Of a DNA stretch of 41,579 bases, positions 15,850-24,521 are shown one piece after another. The DNA lies in assembly GCA_044371405.1 (NCBI GenBank), contig JBILTS010000003.1:1-41579 (forward strand), in the 5' to 3' direction. The position numbers were made by a program, and so were the translations under genes. Numbering within the stretch: position 1 is the first letter of the stretch; the number at the start of each line of letters is the position of its first letter. The DNA comes from RGEC01 sp044371405. Its GTDB lineage: Bacteria; Bacteroidota; Bacteroidia; NS11-12g; UBA955. Under the pieces are notes generated by a model. That model ran no database searches. It was given only the letters and a program-made list of their open reading frames with translations, and was not told the origin of the DNA.

Positions 15850-16472
15850 TGTTTATTGGATTCTTCTAATTTATTTAATGCACCTTCAGTGAGAATAAGC
15901 TTACCAGCTTTCAACACTTCATATGTATTGATATCTGCAGCTTTCATTACACGGTTCCCTTCAATGTTTCTGCCGCTTAGATAAACATTTTTGTTAGTGT
16001 CAGCAGTTACGAATAAAGTACGTCCATTGATTTTCAAAGCATTCAAGAAGCCCATGAATTCGGCTGTTTTCGGTGTTGCCATTTCAAAGTCCTCTACAAC
16101 CAAAATATTGTTCTCTTTTGCCTTGTAGCTTAGTGCGCTCAAACGAGCAAGCTTTTTCAATTTTTTATTTAACTTAAAGGAATAATCACGGGGACGTGGA
16201 CCATGAATACGACCACCACCCACATAGATACCTGACTTTAAGCTTCCATGACGAGCTCCTCCGGTGCCTTTTTGACGAAACACCTTGCGTGTACTACGGC
16301 TGATTTCCGAGCGATCCTTGGTCTTGTGCGTTCCCTGGCGCTGATTGGCCTGGAATTGTTTAACATCAAGCCATATAGCGTGATCATTGGGTTCGATACC
16401 GAAGATATCACTGGATAAGGTAACTGACCTTCCGGTGTCTGCACCCTGCTTGTTTAATACATTTAACTTCAT
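15846..16472 (-). CDS. rplD: 50S ribosomal protein L4
   Basis: A 208-residue L4 whose extended loop reaches the exit tunnel. The loop has QRQGTHKTKDRSEISRSTRK and KGTGGARHGSLKSG followed by GGGRIHGPRPRDYSFKLNKK. In E. coli L4 autoregulates the S10 operon by attenuation; no such leader can be placed here because the S10 genes continue directly from fusA. Confidence 0.98.
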   Translation of the reverse strand: MKLNVLNKQGADTGRSVTLSSDIFGIEPNDHAIWLDVKQFQANQRQGTHKTKDRSEISRSTRKVFRQKGTGGARHGSLKSGIYVGGGRIHGPRPRDYSFKLNKKLKKLARLSALSYKAKENNILVVEDFEMATPKTAEFMGFLNALKINGRTLFVTADTNKNVYLSGRNIEGNRVMKAADINTYEVLKAGKLILTEGALNKLEESNKQ

Positions 16473-16474
16473 GA

Positions 16475-17101
16475 TTAACGCTCAACTATTACGGTGGAAC
16501 CATTATGGCCAGGGACAGAACCCTTAACCAACAATAAATTTTGTTCGGGTACGATACGGAGCACCTGCACATTCAATGCTTTTACACGGCGGTTACCAGT
16601 TTGGCCTGCCATACGAATTCCCTTAAATACACGTGCAGGAAAAGAACATGCACCAATAGAACCTGGAGCGCGCAGACGGTTGTGCTGACCATGGGTAGCT
16701 TCACCTACACCAGCGAATCCATGGCGTTTAACCACACCCTGAAATCCCTTACCTTTAGAGGTACCTACCACATCAACAAACTGTCCTTCTTCGAAAATAG
16801 ATACATCAAAAACGTCTCCCAATTTTGCAGAGGCTTCCTCTTCACTGGGATTACGGAATTCAATAAAATCCTTTTTTGCTTCGGTATTGGCTTTAGCACA
16901 ATGCCCCTTGAGTGCGGCACCGGCTCTTTTTTCTTTTTTCTCACCCCAAGCCATTTGGATAGCACTGTAACCATCCTTCTCTTGGGTTTTTACCTGTGTA
17001 ATAACACAAGGACCTGCTTCAATTACCGTGCAGGCAACTTTACGTCCATCAGCATCAAATATGCTGGTCATTCCGAGTTTTTTTCCAATCAATCCTTCCA
17101 T
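16475..17101 (-). CDS. rplC: 50S ribosomal protein L3
   Basis: A 208-residue L3 beginning MEGLIGKKLGMTSIFDADGR. The W-finger/basic-extension region has KGKGFQGVVKRHGFAG and THGQHNRLRAPGSIGA; the Gln in this loop is the site methylated by PrmB in enterobacteria. L3 starts 50S assembly and approaches the peptidyl-transferase centre. The 9-base gap from rpsJ fits cotranscription. Confidence 0.98.
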   Translation of the reverse strand: MEGLIGKKLGMTSIFDADGRKVACTVIEAGPCVITQVKTQEKDGYSAIQMAWGEKKEKRAGAALKGHCAKANTEAKKDFIEFRNPSEEEASAKLGDVFDVSIFEEGQFVDVVGTSKGKGFQGVVKRHGFAGVGEATHGQHNRLRAPGSIGACSFPARVFKGIRMAGQTGNRRVKALNVQVLRIVPEQNLLLVKGSVPGHNGSTVIVER

Positions 17102-17109
17102 GGTTCAAA

Positions 17110-17418
17110 TCATAATTTGATTTCAACTTCTACCCCGCTGGGCAGTTCAATTTTCATCAGGGCATCTACTGTTTTGGTAGATCCATTGTAAATATCAATC
17201 AGTCTCTGATAGGTACAGTACTGGAATTGCTCACGCGCTTTTTTATTTACGTGTGGAGAACGCAGGACGGTGAAGATCTTCTTCCGGGTAGGAAGAGGAA
17301 CTGGACCACTAACCACAACATCGGTGGTACGCACTGCCTTCACAATTTTCTCTGCGCTTTTATCGAGCAGACTGTGATCGAAAGACTTTAATTTTATGCG
17401 AATCTTCTGACTTAACAT
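17110..17418 (-). CDS. rpsJ: 30S ribosomal protein S10 (NusE)
   Basis: A 102-residue S10 with KIRIKLKSFDHSLLDKSAEKIV and the extended loop VVVSGPVPLPTRKKIFTVLRSPH. Besides its place in the 30S head, S10 is NusE, which joins transcription antitermination through NusB and NusG. fusA lies only 8 bases upstream with no tuf between, the usual Bacteroidota arrangement. Confidence 0.98.
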   Translation of the reverse strand: MLSQKIRIKLKSFDHSLLDKSAEKIVKAVRTTDVVVSGPVPLPTRKKIFTVLRSPHVNKKAREQFQYCTYQRLIDIYNGSTKTVDALMKIELPSGVEVEIKL

Positions 17419-17426
17419 TTTTCTAA

Positions 17427-19562
17427 TTATTTGCTGGCTGCTCCGTTAACTTTTTTCAAAACCTCGTCGGCAATGTTTCTGGGAGTCTCCGAGTAGTGAC
17501 TAAATTCCATGCTTGAGGTGGCACGACCTGAAGTGATGGTACGCAGGGTGGTTACATAACCAAACATTTCGCTCAGCGGAACTTTGGCTTTTACTACCTG
17601 AGAACCGGCACGCTCATCAATACCCTCGAGCTGTCCGCGACGACGGTTAAGATCGCCCATTACATCTCCTGTATTTTCTGCAGGGGTTACCACTTCGAGT
17701 TTCATTATTGGTTCCAGTAAAACCGGTCCACAATTGCGTGCTGCATCGCGGAAACCGCCTCTAGCTGCTACTTCAAATGAAAGTGAATCAGAATCTACAG
17801 GGTGGAAAGAACCATCAAACAAACGAACTTTGATTGAACTGATGGGGTATCCTGCGAGTACACCATTCTGCATAGCAGCTTTGAAACCCTTTTCAACAGA
17901 AGGAATAAATTCACGAGGGATGGAACCACCTACGATTTCATTCACAAATTGCAGGCCTTCAACTTTGAAATCTTCATCTGCGGGGCCAAGTTCAAACTGA
18001 ATATCGGCAAATTTACCACGACCACCTGTTTGTTTCTTGTAAACCTCGCGGTGGGTATAATTGCGGGTAATGGCTTCTTTGTAAGCAACCTGAGGGGCAC
18101 CCTGATTACATTCCACTTTGAACTCACGCTTCAGACGATCCACAATGATTTCAAGGTGCAATTCACCCATACCTGACACGATAGTCTGGCCGGTGTCCTG
18201 GTCTGTTTGTACACGGAAAGTAGGATCTTCTTCAGCAAGCTTTGACAGTGCAGTACTCAGTTTATCGCTATCGGCCTGGGTTTTTGGCTCGATTGCTAGA
18301 CCGATTACCGGGTCAGGGAAAACCATGGATTCAAGCACGATAGGGTTCTTTTCGTCGCAAAGTGTATCTCCTGTTTTGATATCTTTAAAACCAACAGCAG
18401 CGCCAATGTCACCGGCACCGAGTGATTCAATTGCATTCTGTTTGTTTGCGTGCATTTGGAAAATACGGCTGATACGTTCTTTATTACCACTACGGGTATT
18501 CAGAACATAAGAACCTGCATCCAGTTTGCCACTGTAAGCACGCATGAAGGCCAAACGGCCAACGTAAGGGTCGGTAGCAATTTTGAAAGCAAGAGCACTA
18601 AAGGGATCGTCGTATGATGGCTTGCGGGAAATCTCTGCTTCGGTATCGGGGTTTGTACCTTTGATACTTTCCTTATCCAGCGGACTGGGCATCAATTCCA
18701 TTACAAGATCCAGCATGGTTTGAACACCTTTATTTTTGAAAGATGAACCACAAACCATGGGAACGATTTTCATTTCCAAGGTGGCCTGGCGAAGAGCATT
18801 GAGGATTTCACGTTCAGTGATGCTGGCTGGATCCTCAAAGAATTTTTCCATCAGGGTAACATCATACTCAGATACAGCTTCGAGGAGTTTTTCTCGCCAC
18901 TCATGAGCTTCTGCTTCCATTTCGGCAGGAATGGGAACTACCTGATAGGTCATACCTTTATCAGCTTCATTCCAAATCATACCGCGGTTATTGATAAGGT
19001 CAACAACTCCTTTGAAGTTATCTTCTGCGCCAATTGGCAACTGGAGCGGAACAGCATTACTGCCAAGCATGTCACGAACCTGATTTACCACGTTAAGGAA
19101 ATCAGCACCGGCGCGATCCATTTTGTTTACGAAACCGATACGGGCGACATTATAGTTGTTGGCCAAACGCCAGTTTGTTTCTGACTGTGGCTCTACACCA
19201 TCAACTGCACTGAAAAGAAAAACGAGTCCATCTAATACGCGCAGTGAACGGTTTACCTCTACGGTAAAGTCAACGTGACCGGGTGTATCAATGATGTTGA
19301 TGTGATATTCTTTGGTATCCGCATTAGGACGGCCGTCTGTGGTAGGATAATTCCATTTAACGGTTGTGGCAGCCGAAGTAATGGTAATACCCCTCTCCTG
19401 CTCCTGAACCATCCAGTCCATGGTGGCTGCACCATCATGCACTTCACCAATCTTGTGGTTCACACCCGCATAATAAAGAATGCGTTCTGTGGTAGTGGTT
19501 TTACCAGCATCGATGTGAGCGGCAATTCCGATGTTTCTTGTATATCTAAGGTCGCGTGACAT
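17427..19562 (-). CDS. fusA: Elongation factor G
   Basis: A 711-residue translocation GTPase. The G domain (about 1-290) has the P-loop AHIDAGKTTTTERIL, the G3 box DTPGHVDF and the G4 box NKMDRAG. Domains II to V follow: domain III with SGMGELHLEI at about 465-475, domain IV with the tip loop near DGSFHPVDSDSLSFE, and domain V with VVTPAENTGDVMGDLNRRRG. It drives tRNA-mRNA translocation and, with RRF, ribosome recycling. Position after rpsG and length are typical of canonical EF-G. The purine-rich stretch before its ATG is not a clear Shine-Dalgarno. Confidence 0.99.
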   Translation of the reverse strand: MSRDLRYTRNIGIAAHIDAGKTTTTERILYYAGVNHKIGEVHDGAATMDWMVQEQERGITITSAATTVKWNYPTTDGRPNADTKEYHINIIDTPGHVDFTVEVNRSLRVLDGLVFLFSAVDGVEPQSETNWRLANNYNVARIGFVNKMDRAGADFLNVVNQVRDMLGSNAVPLQLPIGAEDNFKGVVDLINNRGMIWNEADKGMTYQVVPIPAEMEAEAHEWREKLLEAVSEYDVTLMEKFFEDPASITEREILNALRQATLEMKIVPMVCGSSFKNKGVQTMLDLVMELMPSPLDKESIKGTNPDTEAEISRKPSYDDPFSALAFKIATDPYVGRLAFMRAYSGKLDAGSYVLNTRSGNKERISRIFQMHANKQNAIESLGAGDIGAAVGFKDIKTGDTLCDEKNPIVLESMVFPDPVIGLAIEPKTQADSDKLSTALSKLAEEDPTFRVQTDQDTGQTIVSGMGELHLEIIVDRLKREFKVECNQGAPQVAYKEAITRNYTHREVYKKQTGGRGKFADIQFELGPADEDFKVEGLQFVNEIVGGSIPREFIPSVEKGFKAAMQNGVLAGYPISSIKVRLFDGSFHPVDSDSLSFEVAARGGFRDAARNCGPVLLEPIMKLEVVTPAENTGDVMGDLNRRRGQLEGIDERAGSQVVKAKVPLSEMFGYVTTLRTITSGRATSSMEFSHYSETPRNIADEVLKKVNGAASK

Positions 19563-19586
19563 GTATCTTCTTCTCTTCTTACTATA

Positions 19587-20057
19587 TTAAACCCTGAAAT
19601 GTGAGAATGCCTTGTTGGCTTCTGCCATTTTATGGGTATCTTCTTTTTTCTTGACTGCGGCTCCTTCACCTTTGGAAGCAGCTAGAATTTCACCTGCCAG
19701 TTTTTCTGCCATTGATTTCTCGTTTCGCTTGCGAGCGTATCCTATCATCCACTTCATGCCAACGGCAGTGCGGCGACGGGGAGAAACCTCGGTAGGAATC
19801 TGAAAAGTAGCACCCCCTACGCGGCGGGCTTTAACCTCAACTGTTGGCATTACATTATTGAGGGCCTTGCGCCAGGTTTCCAAACCGGGCTCATCCGGGG
19901 CTTTTTTCTCAACTATTTCCAAAGCATCATAGAAAAGACTGTATGCCAGTGATTTTTTTCCATCATACATAAGGCCATTCACAAAACGGGTTACAACAGT
20001 GTCGTTGAACTTCGGATCGGGCAGAAGGAGGCGTTTTTTAGCGCGGGTTTTTCTCAT
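19587..20057 (-). CDS. rpsG: 30S ribosomal protein S7
   Basis: A 156-residue S7, the primary organiser of the 30S head near the E site. It begins MRKTRAKKRLLLPDPKFND and has the conserved KVEARRVGGATFQIPTEV-like segment (VEVKARRVGGATFQIPTEVS) and RKRNEKSMAEKLAGEI. It follows rpsL after a 33-base gap without a visible Shine-Dalgarno. Confidence 0.98.
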   Translation of the reverse strand: MRKTRAKKRLLLPDPKFNDTVVTRFVNGLMYDGKKSLAYSLFYDALEIVEKKAPDEPGLETWRKALNNVMPTVEVKARRVGGATFQIPTEVSPRRRTAVGMKWMIGYARKRNEKSMAEKLAGEILAASKGEGAAVKKKEDTHKMAEANKAFSHFRV

Positions 20058-20090
20058 GGTCTGTCAGGTATACCTATTTATATATTGGAC

Positions 20091-20468
20091 TTATTTTTTC
20101 TTTGGACGTTTGGTACCGTATTTAGAGCGGCGCTGGTTGCGGCCTTCAACACCTGCGGTATCTAATGCGCCGCGGACGATGTGGTAACGAACACCTGGAA
20201 GATCTTTAACCCTTCCTCCGCGAACCAGCACTATGCTGTGTTCCTGAAGGTTGTGACCTTCACCGGGGATGTAGGCATTCACTTCTTTTCCATTGCTCAA
20301 TCGAACACGGGCCACTTTGCGAAGTGCTGAATTAGGTTTCTTAGGCGTGGTGGTATAAACACGTGTGCAAACACCACGACGCTGGGGGCATGAATCAAGG
20401 GCGGGCGACTTGCTCTTCCAGAGCGTCTCCTGGCGACCTTTGCGTATTAACTGTTGAATAGTAGGCAT
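20091..20468 (-). CDS. rpsL: 30S ribosomal protein S12, head of the ribosomal block
   Basis: A 125-residue S12 at the decoding centre. It starts MPTIQQLIRKGRQ and contains TTPKKPNSALRKVARV (Lys43/Lys44) and VRGGRVKDLPGVRYHIVRG (Lys88, Asp89). The lysines are those altered in streptomycin-resistant strains of other species, so the site is of the sensitive type; Asp89 is the residue methylthiolated by RimO elsewhere. It is the first gene of the str operon. Its start has a GAGGAG Shine-Dalgarno-like sequence five bases upstream, unusual for this phylum. Confidence 0.98.
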   Translation of the reverse strand: MPTIQQLIRKGRQETLWKSKSPALDSCPQRRGVCTRVYTTTPKKPNSALRKVARVRLSNGKEVNAYIPGEGHNLQEHSIVLVRGGRVKDLPGVRYHIVRGALDTAGVEGRNQRRSKYGTKRPKKK

Positions 20469-20473
20469 ACTAT

Positions 20474-20479
20474 CTCCTC
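20474..20479 (-). promoter_or_regulatory. Shine-Dalgarno-like GAGGAG before rpsL
   Basis: Minus strand reads GAGGAG followed by ATAGT and the rpsL ATG, an ideal SD spacing. Bacteroidota ribosomes generally do not use SD pairing, and the other starts examined here lack it, so this is an outlier. Confidence 0.55.
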
Positions 20480-20490
20480 AAAAAGGGCAG

Positions 20491-20498
20491 CAAAAATA
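20491..20498 (-). promoter_or_regulatory. Promoter of the ribosomal block (upstream of rpsL)
   Basis: Minus strand reads TATTTTTG followed by CTGCCC, a perfect TAnnTTTG. A TTG at 20519-20521 on the minus strand is 20 bases upstream and fits the -33 element, the same geometry as the infA promoter. The element ends 22 bases before the rpsL ATG. Confidence 0.7.
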
Positions 20499-20560
20499 CA
20501 GCTATTTTTTCGCAAAACCAACACTGTAAGTAAAATTTTCTTATTCCCCACAAATAATGT

Positions 20561-20568
20561 TAAGTTTG
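20561..20568 (+). promoter_or_regulatory. -7 element of the LtaS-like gene
   Basis: Plus strand reads TAAGTTTG, a perfect TAnnTTTG, with a TTTTC run at 20536-20540 about 20 bases upstream as a weak -33 candidate. It excludes the longer reading frame start at 20454, and is divergent from the rpsL promoter. Confidence 0.55.
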
Positions 20569-20600
20569 TGTTGCGAAAACGCAAGAAATTCGCATCAGAA

Positions 20601-22505
20601 TTGACAATCAGAAGCATTATAAAGACCTTTTTCTCTCACATTATAATTAGGCAAGCCGGTTTTTGCCTGTTGATAATGTCCCTTTCAAGGATGTTTTGGG
20701 GCGTTTTCAATCATGAAATCTTCTCGGAAGCAGAAAATTTTGAAGTCATGGCGGGTGTTTTATGGGGGATGTTTTTTGACCTGCCGATTCTGGCCTACTT
20801 TTTCCTACCCTTGTGGATATGGTCATTTTTTTTCCCGCGTTCAGCCCAAAAGTCTCCTAGGATTTCAAAGATATTAATGACTATCTGTGCATTACCGGTG
20901 CTATTACTGAACGGCATTGATACTGCATACAGCAGGGTTTCAGGCAGAAGAAGCGGTGCTGAAATATTTGACATGATTCTGGATCCGGGTAATTCACTGT
21001 GGCAGTATGCCGCTGAATATTGGCCGGGATTTCTGATTCTATTCGGGGCACTATATATGGTATACCGATTTACGCCAACAGAAGGTATCCCTGTTTACAC
21101 CAACATTAAATATGAGTGGCGAAAGTCGTTATTTGCTTCAATACTCTTTATCTGCATCTGGACATTCAGTGCGAGGGGGGGCTTCCACCTTAGACCGCTT
21201 TGTACGCTGCATGCCAGTTTATATGTGAGACCAGAGCTTACACTTTTAACTGTAAGTACTCCATTGAACATAATAACCATGCCTGGCGGTGAGGAAATTC
21301 CTGAAACCAGGCTAATGAGCATTGAAAAAGCTGAAGACATAGTAAAACCAGAGTTCAAAAACAGTAAAGCTACTAAGAGTGGAAAGCAAAATGTCATATT
21401 AATCATTGTAGAAAGCCTTGGCCGGGATTATACCGGTTTTTTAAATGGCAAACCCTACACTCCTTTTTTAGACAGCTTCAGCAGGAAATGTATTAATTTT
21501 AGGTATTGCTATGCTAATGGGACACGGAGTATAGAAATGGTGCCCAGTATTTTTTGTGGTATGCCTGGCATGATAGAAACACATTATTTGAACAGCGGTT
21601 ATGTCGGAAACACCATGGAAAATGCCTTCAATGTTTTTCATCGGGCAGGATATAGTACCGGTTTTTTTCACGGCGCAGCCAATGGCACCATGTCTTTCCA
21701 AGGTTTTCTGCAGCAAACCGGGAAGGTTCATTATTATGGCAGGGATGAATATCCAAAGGAAGACTACGATAGAGATTTTGATGGAAACTGGGGGATTTTT
21801 GACGAGCCCTACCTTCATTATTTCTTAAAATGCTGCGACACCATGAGAAAACCTTTCTTCAATGCGGTTTTCACATTATCATCTCACCATCCCTATAAAG
21901 TACCTGAAAAACTGGATAAGAAGTTCCCCAATGGCAAACTGCCAATTCATAAGAGCATCAGGTATACCGATTATGCATTAAAGTCGTTCTTTGACAAGGT
22001 GCGTGAATATTCGTGGTTTGACAACACGCTATTTATAATCACAGGTGACCATACCAGTTATGGCGAGGAAGATTATTTTTACAGTGAAAGCGGACATTAT
22101 GAAATCCCCTTGCTTTTTTACGGGAATAACATTGAACCAAAAGTGATTGATAAAACGGTATCACAATGTGATATTATACCTGCTATAATGCATTTAGGCG
22201 GAATAAGCGGTACTCTTTATGGATTTGGTAAAAACCCATTTGACACTAGTTACATGGGGTATAGTCTGCACAAAGAAAAAAATCTTTACTACATCATACA
22301 ATACCCATTTGCCCTGGGTATGGATGCGGATGGGAATGTAAAAGACTTCCACCTTCAGTACCGAAACAAGAAAAAACCAACATACCTCCAAAAAGATGGC
22401 AGTATTTATTATTCACTGCTAATTACACTGAAAGCACATGTTCAGTTATTTACAGACAATGTGCGAAATAACAAGTGGCATGCAAAACAACCGGCAGTGC
22501 AGTAA
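20601..22505 (+). CDS. LtaS-like membrane phosphotransferase (sulfatase/alkaline phosphatase superfamily)
   Basis: About 634 residues from a TTG start; an ATG at 20676 is an alternative, and the frame is open back to 20454 but the promoter lies inside that stretch. Five hydrophobic helices occupy about the first 200 residues, then a large extracytoplasmic catalytic domain. LtaS-type catalytic residues are visible: Glu in IIVESLGRDY, the Thr nucleophile in ANGTRSIEM, His in SSHHPY and Asp-His in ITGDHTSYGE. The Trp/Arg pair that holds the glycerophosphate in LtaS (after the NGT motif) is absent, the segment reading NGTMSFQGF. Gram-negative members transfer phosphoglycerol or phosphoethanolamine-type groups to envelope glycans or lipids; the donor and acceptor here are unknown. 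Followed at once by the DUF1573 gene. Confidence 0.85.
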   Translation: MTIRSIIKTFFSHIIIRQAGFCLLIMSLSRMFWGVFNHEIFSEAENFEVMAGVLWGMFFDLPILAYFFLPLWIWSFFFPRSAQKSPRISKILMTICALPVLLLNGIDTAYSRVSGRRSGAEIFDMILDPGNSLWQYAAEYWPGFLILFGALYMVYRFTPTEGIPVYTNIKYEWRKSLFASILFICIWTFSARGGFHLRPLCTLHASLYVRPELTLLTVSTPLNIITMPGGEEIPETRLMSIEKAEDIVKPEFKNSKATKSGKQNVILIIVESLGRDYTGFLNGKPYTPFLDSFSRKCINFRYCYANGTRSIEMVPSIFCGMPGMIETHYLNSGYVGNTMENAFNVFHRAGYSTGFFHGAANGTMSFQGFLQQTGKVHYYGRDEYPKEDYDRDFDGNWGIFDEPYLHYFLKCCDTMRKPFFNAVFTLSSHHPYKVPEKLDKKFPNGKLPIHKSIRYTDYALKSFFDKVREYSWFDNTLFIITGDHTSYGEEDYFYSESGHYEIPLLFYGNNIEPKVIDKTVSQCDIIPAIMHLGGISGTLYGFGKNPFDTSYMGYSLHKEKNLYYIIQYPFALGMDADGNVKDFHLQYRNKKKPTYLQKDGSIYYSLLITLKAHVQLFTDNVRNNKWHAKQPAVQ

Positions 22506-22544
22506 ATGCGTCTTAATGGAACACTTTTTGAACAATTAGATCAA

Positions 22545-23672
22545 ATGATAAAACGTATAAGTTCCTTTCTTTTAGCCTCAGCAATACTAAGTGGGCTTTG
22601 GGCACAAATGACACCAAAAAATGAAGGTCCGAAAATAGAATTTAATGAAAAACAGCACAACTTTGGTGATATCAGAGAGGATATAAAATACGCCACCCAT
22701 CGGTTTCAATTTAAAAATGCAGGTTCGAAGGATTTATTCATCAATACAGTGCAAACAAGCTGCGGCTGCACCACGCCAGACTGGACCCGTGACACAGTTA
22801 AACCCGGACAGAGCGGCTATGTGGATGCCAAATATGAAACTATTGGCCGCATTGGCAGTTTTCAAAAAACGATTACGGTATACAGTAACGCCGTTAACTT
22901 TCCTTTTGTGCACCTTGATATTTCCGGAAATGTTCTTAAAGAAATCATTAATAAAGAACCTGAATTTACACCAGGTCAAATCATCTTCAGTCCTCCCACC
23001 ATTAACTTCAAACCTCTTTTTGACCATAAGACAGATACTCAGACATTTAGGGTAACGAATCAGACGGCATACAGTACACAATTCTCGGCCTTGGAAAATC
23101 TGCCGGCTTATTGCCAGGTAATCGGGATGCCACAGAACTTGGAACCGAATGAAAGTGCAAGGGTGAAAATAGTATTGGATGGCAGAAAGATAAATAGTTA
23201 TGGGTTTGGCGCGTTTGAAGTTGCAGTTCCTACAGACAACGTACTTTTTCCATATACCGGCTTTTATGTGGCTTATGACAGAAAACAATTTTTCCCGAAG
23301 ATGAGTGCAAAGGAGCTGGCAAAGTCTGCCAAACTAACCACAGACAAGACCGTGATTGACCTGGGGAGTGCAGAAAGCGGAGAAATCTTCAACACACAAT
23401 TCACCTTCACCAATACCGGGAAATCAGACCTAAAAATACATGAAATAACACCTCAATGTCCTTGCGTGAAAGTTGAGTTCAACAAAAACACATTAAAACC
23501 GGGAGAAAAAATGGATGTAAAGATGCGCTTTGACACCGGCATCAAGCATGGCAAGAGCACACAGACCATCGCTATTGTGTGTAACGATCCCGCACAACCT
23601 GAGCGAAACATATACCTGGTTGCGCACTTACCGGAGCGGGAAAAGCCCAAGTGTGCTACCTGTCCGAGGTAA
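22545..23672 (+). CDS. Exported protein with two DUF1573 domains
   Basis: 375 residues from an ATG at 22545, which gives a clean signal peptide (MIKRISSFLLASAILSGLWA); an in-frame ATG at 22506 abutting the previous stop would add 13 polar residues. Two DUF1573 immunoglobulin-like domains are visible, one at about 30-135 with EKQHNFGDI and TSCGCTTPDW, the second at about 272-365 with TVIDLGSAESGEIFNTQF and TPQCPCVKVEF. The stretch between them (about 140-260) is also beta-rich and may be a third, diverged copy. The protein ends in a CATC motif. DUF1573 proteins are abundant in Bacteroidota and are thought to be periplasmic or surface; no function is established. Probably cotranscribed with the LtaS-like gene. 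Confidence 0.85.
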   Translation: MIKRISSFLLASAILSGLWAQMTPKNEGPKIEFNEKQHNFGDIREDIKYATHRFQFKNAGSKDLFINTVQTSCGCTTPDWTRDTVKPGQSGYVDAKYETIGRIGSFQKTITVYSNAVNFPFVHLDISGNVLKEIINKEPEFTPGQIIFSPPTINFKPLFDHKTDTQTFRVTNQTAYSTQFSALENLPAYCQVIGMPQNLEPNESARVKIVLDGRKINSYGFGAFEVAVPTDNVLFPYTGFYVAYDRKQFFPKMSAKELAKSAKLTTDKTVIDLGSAESGEIFNTQFTFTNTGKSDLKIHEITPQCPCVKVEFNKNTLKPGEKMDVKMRFDTGIKHGKSTQTIAIVCNDPAQPERNIYLVAHLPEREKPKCATCPR

Positions 23673-23677
23673 AGGAA

Positions 23678-24394
23678 CTATCGCAAGTTGTGGTATACGT
23701 TTTGAACATCGTCGTCTGACTCCAGCCGCTCAATAAGTTCAAGTACCTCGTTCGCCTGTGCTTCTTCCAAATCTACATAAGAGTTTGGTAAGTACTGCAA
23801 TTCTGCACTGGCGGCTTCGATGCCAAGCTCCTCGAGTCCTTTCTGCATGTTGCCAAAGTCGGTGAAACTGGTATAAACGTAGACGTCCTCCTCGTCAATG
23901 GCGAGGTCTTCGCAGCCGAAATCGATAATTTCCAGTTCAAACTCATCAAGATCTTTGCCTTTGAGCGCTGACTTAGCGATTTTAAAAACCCCTTTGCGTG
24001 TAAAAACAAAATCGAGGGAACCGGTTTTACCCATTGCGCCGTCGCATTTGTTGAAGTGCGAACGCACGTTGGCTACCGTACGTGTATTGTTATCGGTTGC
24101 AGATTCCACCAGAATGGCCACACCGTGCGGACCGTAGCCCTCATACTTAATCTCTTCGTAGCCTGCGGTATCCTTATCACTGGCACGTTTGATGGCCGCT
24201 TCTACCCTATCTTTTGGCATATTTACGCTTTTGGCATTTTGCATGGCCATGCGCAAGCGAGGATTATAATCGGGATTTACACCACCCTGCCTCACGGCGA
24301 TGGCAATTTCCTTACCGATGCGGGTGAACTGCTTCGCCATGCGGTCGAAGCGGGCAAACATTTTGTGTTTTCTTTTTTCGAATATGCGTCCCAT
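23678..24394 (-). CDS. YebC/PmpR (TACO1) family protein
   Basis: A 238-residue member of the YebC family beginning MGRIFEKRKHKMFARFDRMAKQ. It has the N-terminal helical domain (RIGKEIAIAVRQGG, then NPRLRMAMQNAKSVNMPKDRVEAAIKRA) and the central YEEIKYEGYGPHGVAILVE block that defines the family. Members were first annotated as transcriptional regulators; more recent work on YebC and mitochondrial TACO1 supports a role in translation through difficult sequences such as polyproline. Its stop lies five bases from the stop of the convergent DUF1573 gene. A perfect -7 element lies 9 bases before the ATG. Confidence 0.94.
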   Translation of the reverse strand: MGRIFEKRKHKMFARFDRMAKQFTRIGKEIAIAVRQGGVNPDYNPRLRMAMQNAKSVNMPKDRVEAAIKRASDKDTAGYEEIKYEGYGPHGVAILVESATDNNTRTVANVRSHFNKCDGAMGKTGSLDFVFTRKGVFKIAKSALKGKDLDEFELEIIDFGCEDLAIDEEDVYVYTSFTDFGNMQKGLEELGIEAASAELQYLPNSYVDLEEAQANEVLELIERLESDDDVQNVYHNLR

Positions 24395-24403
24395 TTATGG
24401 GGG

Positions 24404-24411
24404 CAAAATTA
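24404..24411 (-). promoter_or_regulatory. -7 element of yebC
   Basis: Minus strand reads TAATTTTG followed by CCCCC, a perfect TAnnTTTG ending 9 bases before the ATG at 24394, so the predicted transcript has only a few leader bases. Confidence 0.6.
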
Positions 24412-24440
24412 ATACAAGGACATAAATGGTAGTGAAAAAG

Positions 24441-24469
24441 AAAAGGGGAAACCATTTGTTTCCCCTTTT
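24441..24469 (-). terminator. Intrinsic terminator, probably of the TonB receptor gene, now split off by the IS
   Basis: A perfect 12-bp stem (AAAAGGGGAAAC with GTTTCCCCTTTT) and 5-base loop. On the minus strand the stem is followed by TTTTCTTTTTC, on the plus strand only by TTTTGA, so it points to the minus strand. The only minus-strand gene upstream is the TonB receptor, whose stop would be about 20 bases away if the IS were removed. Confidence 0.75.
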
Positions 24470-24476
24470 GATATGA

Positions 24477-24479
24477 AAA
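24477..24479. repeat. Possible 3-bp target duplication (AAA), left copy
   Basis: AAA directly outside the left terminal repeat matches AAA at 25785-25787 outside the right one. Three bases is normal for IS3-family elements, but the A-rich target makes the match weak evidence. Confidence 0.4.
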
Positions 24480-24504
24480 TGTCCCGTCCTAAAATAAGTT
24501 GACA
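24480..24504 (+). repeat. Left terminal inverted repeat of the IS3 element
   Basis: Begins TGTCCCGTCCTAAAATAAGT. It matches the reverse complement of 25760-25784 at 23 of 25 positions; the mismatches are at positions 4 and 5. Confidence 0.92.
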
Positions 24505-24521
24505 ACAATTGAACTTATTTT

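Noticed and set aside
16541..17191. 216-codon plus-strand open frame
   Set aside because: Antisense shadow of rplC and rpsJ with no protein-like features.
22734..23288. 184-codon minus-strand open frame
   Set aside because: Antisense to the DUF1573 gene, whose signal peptide and domains are convincing.
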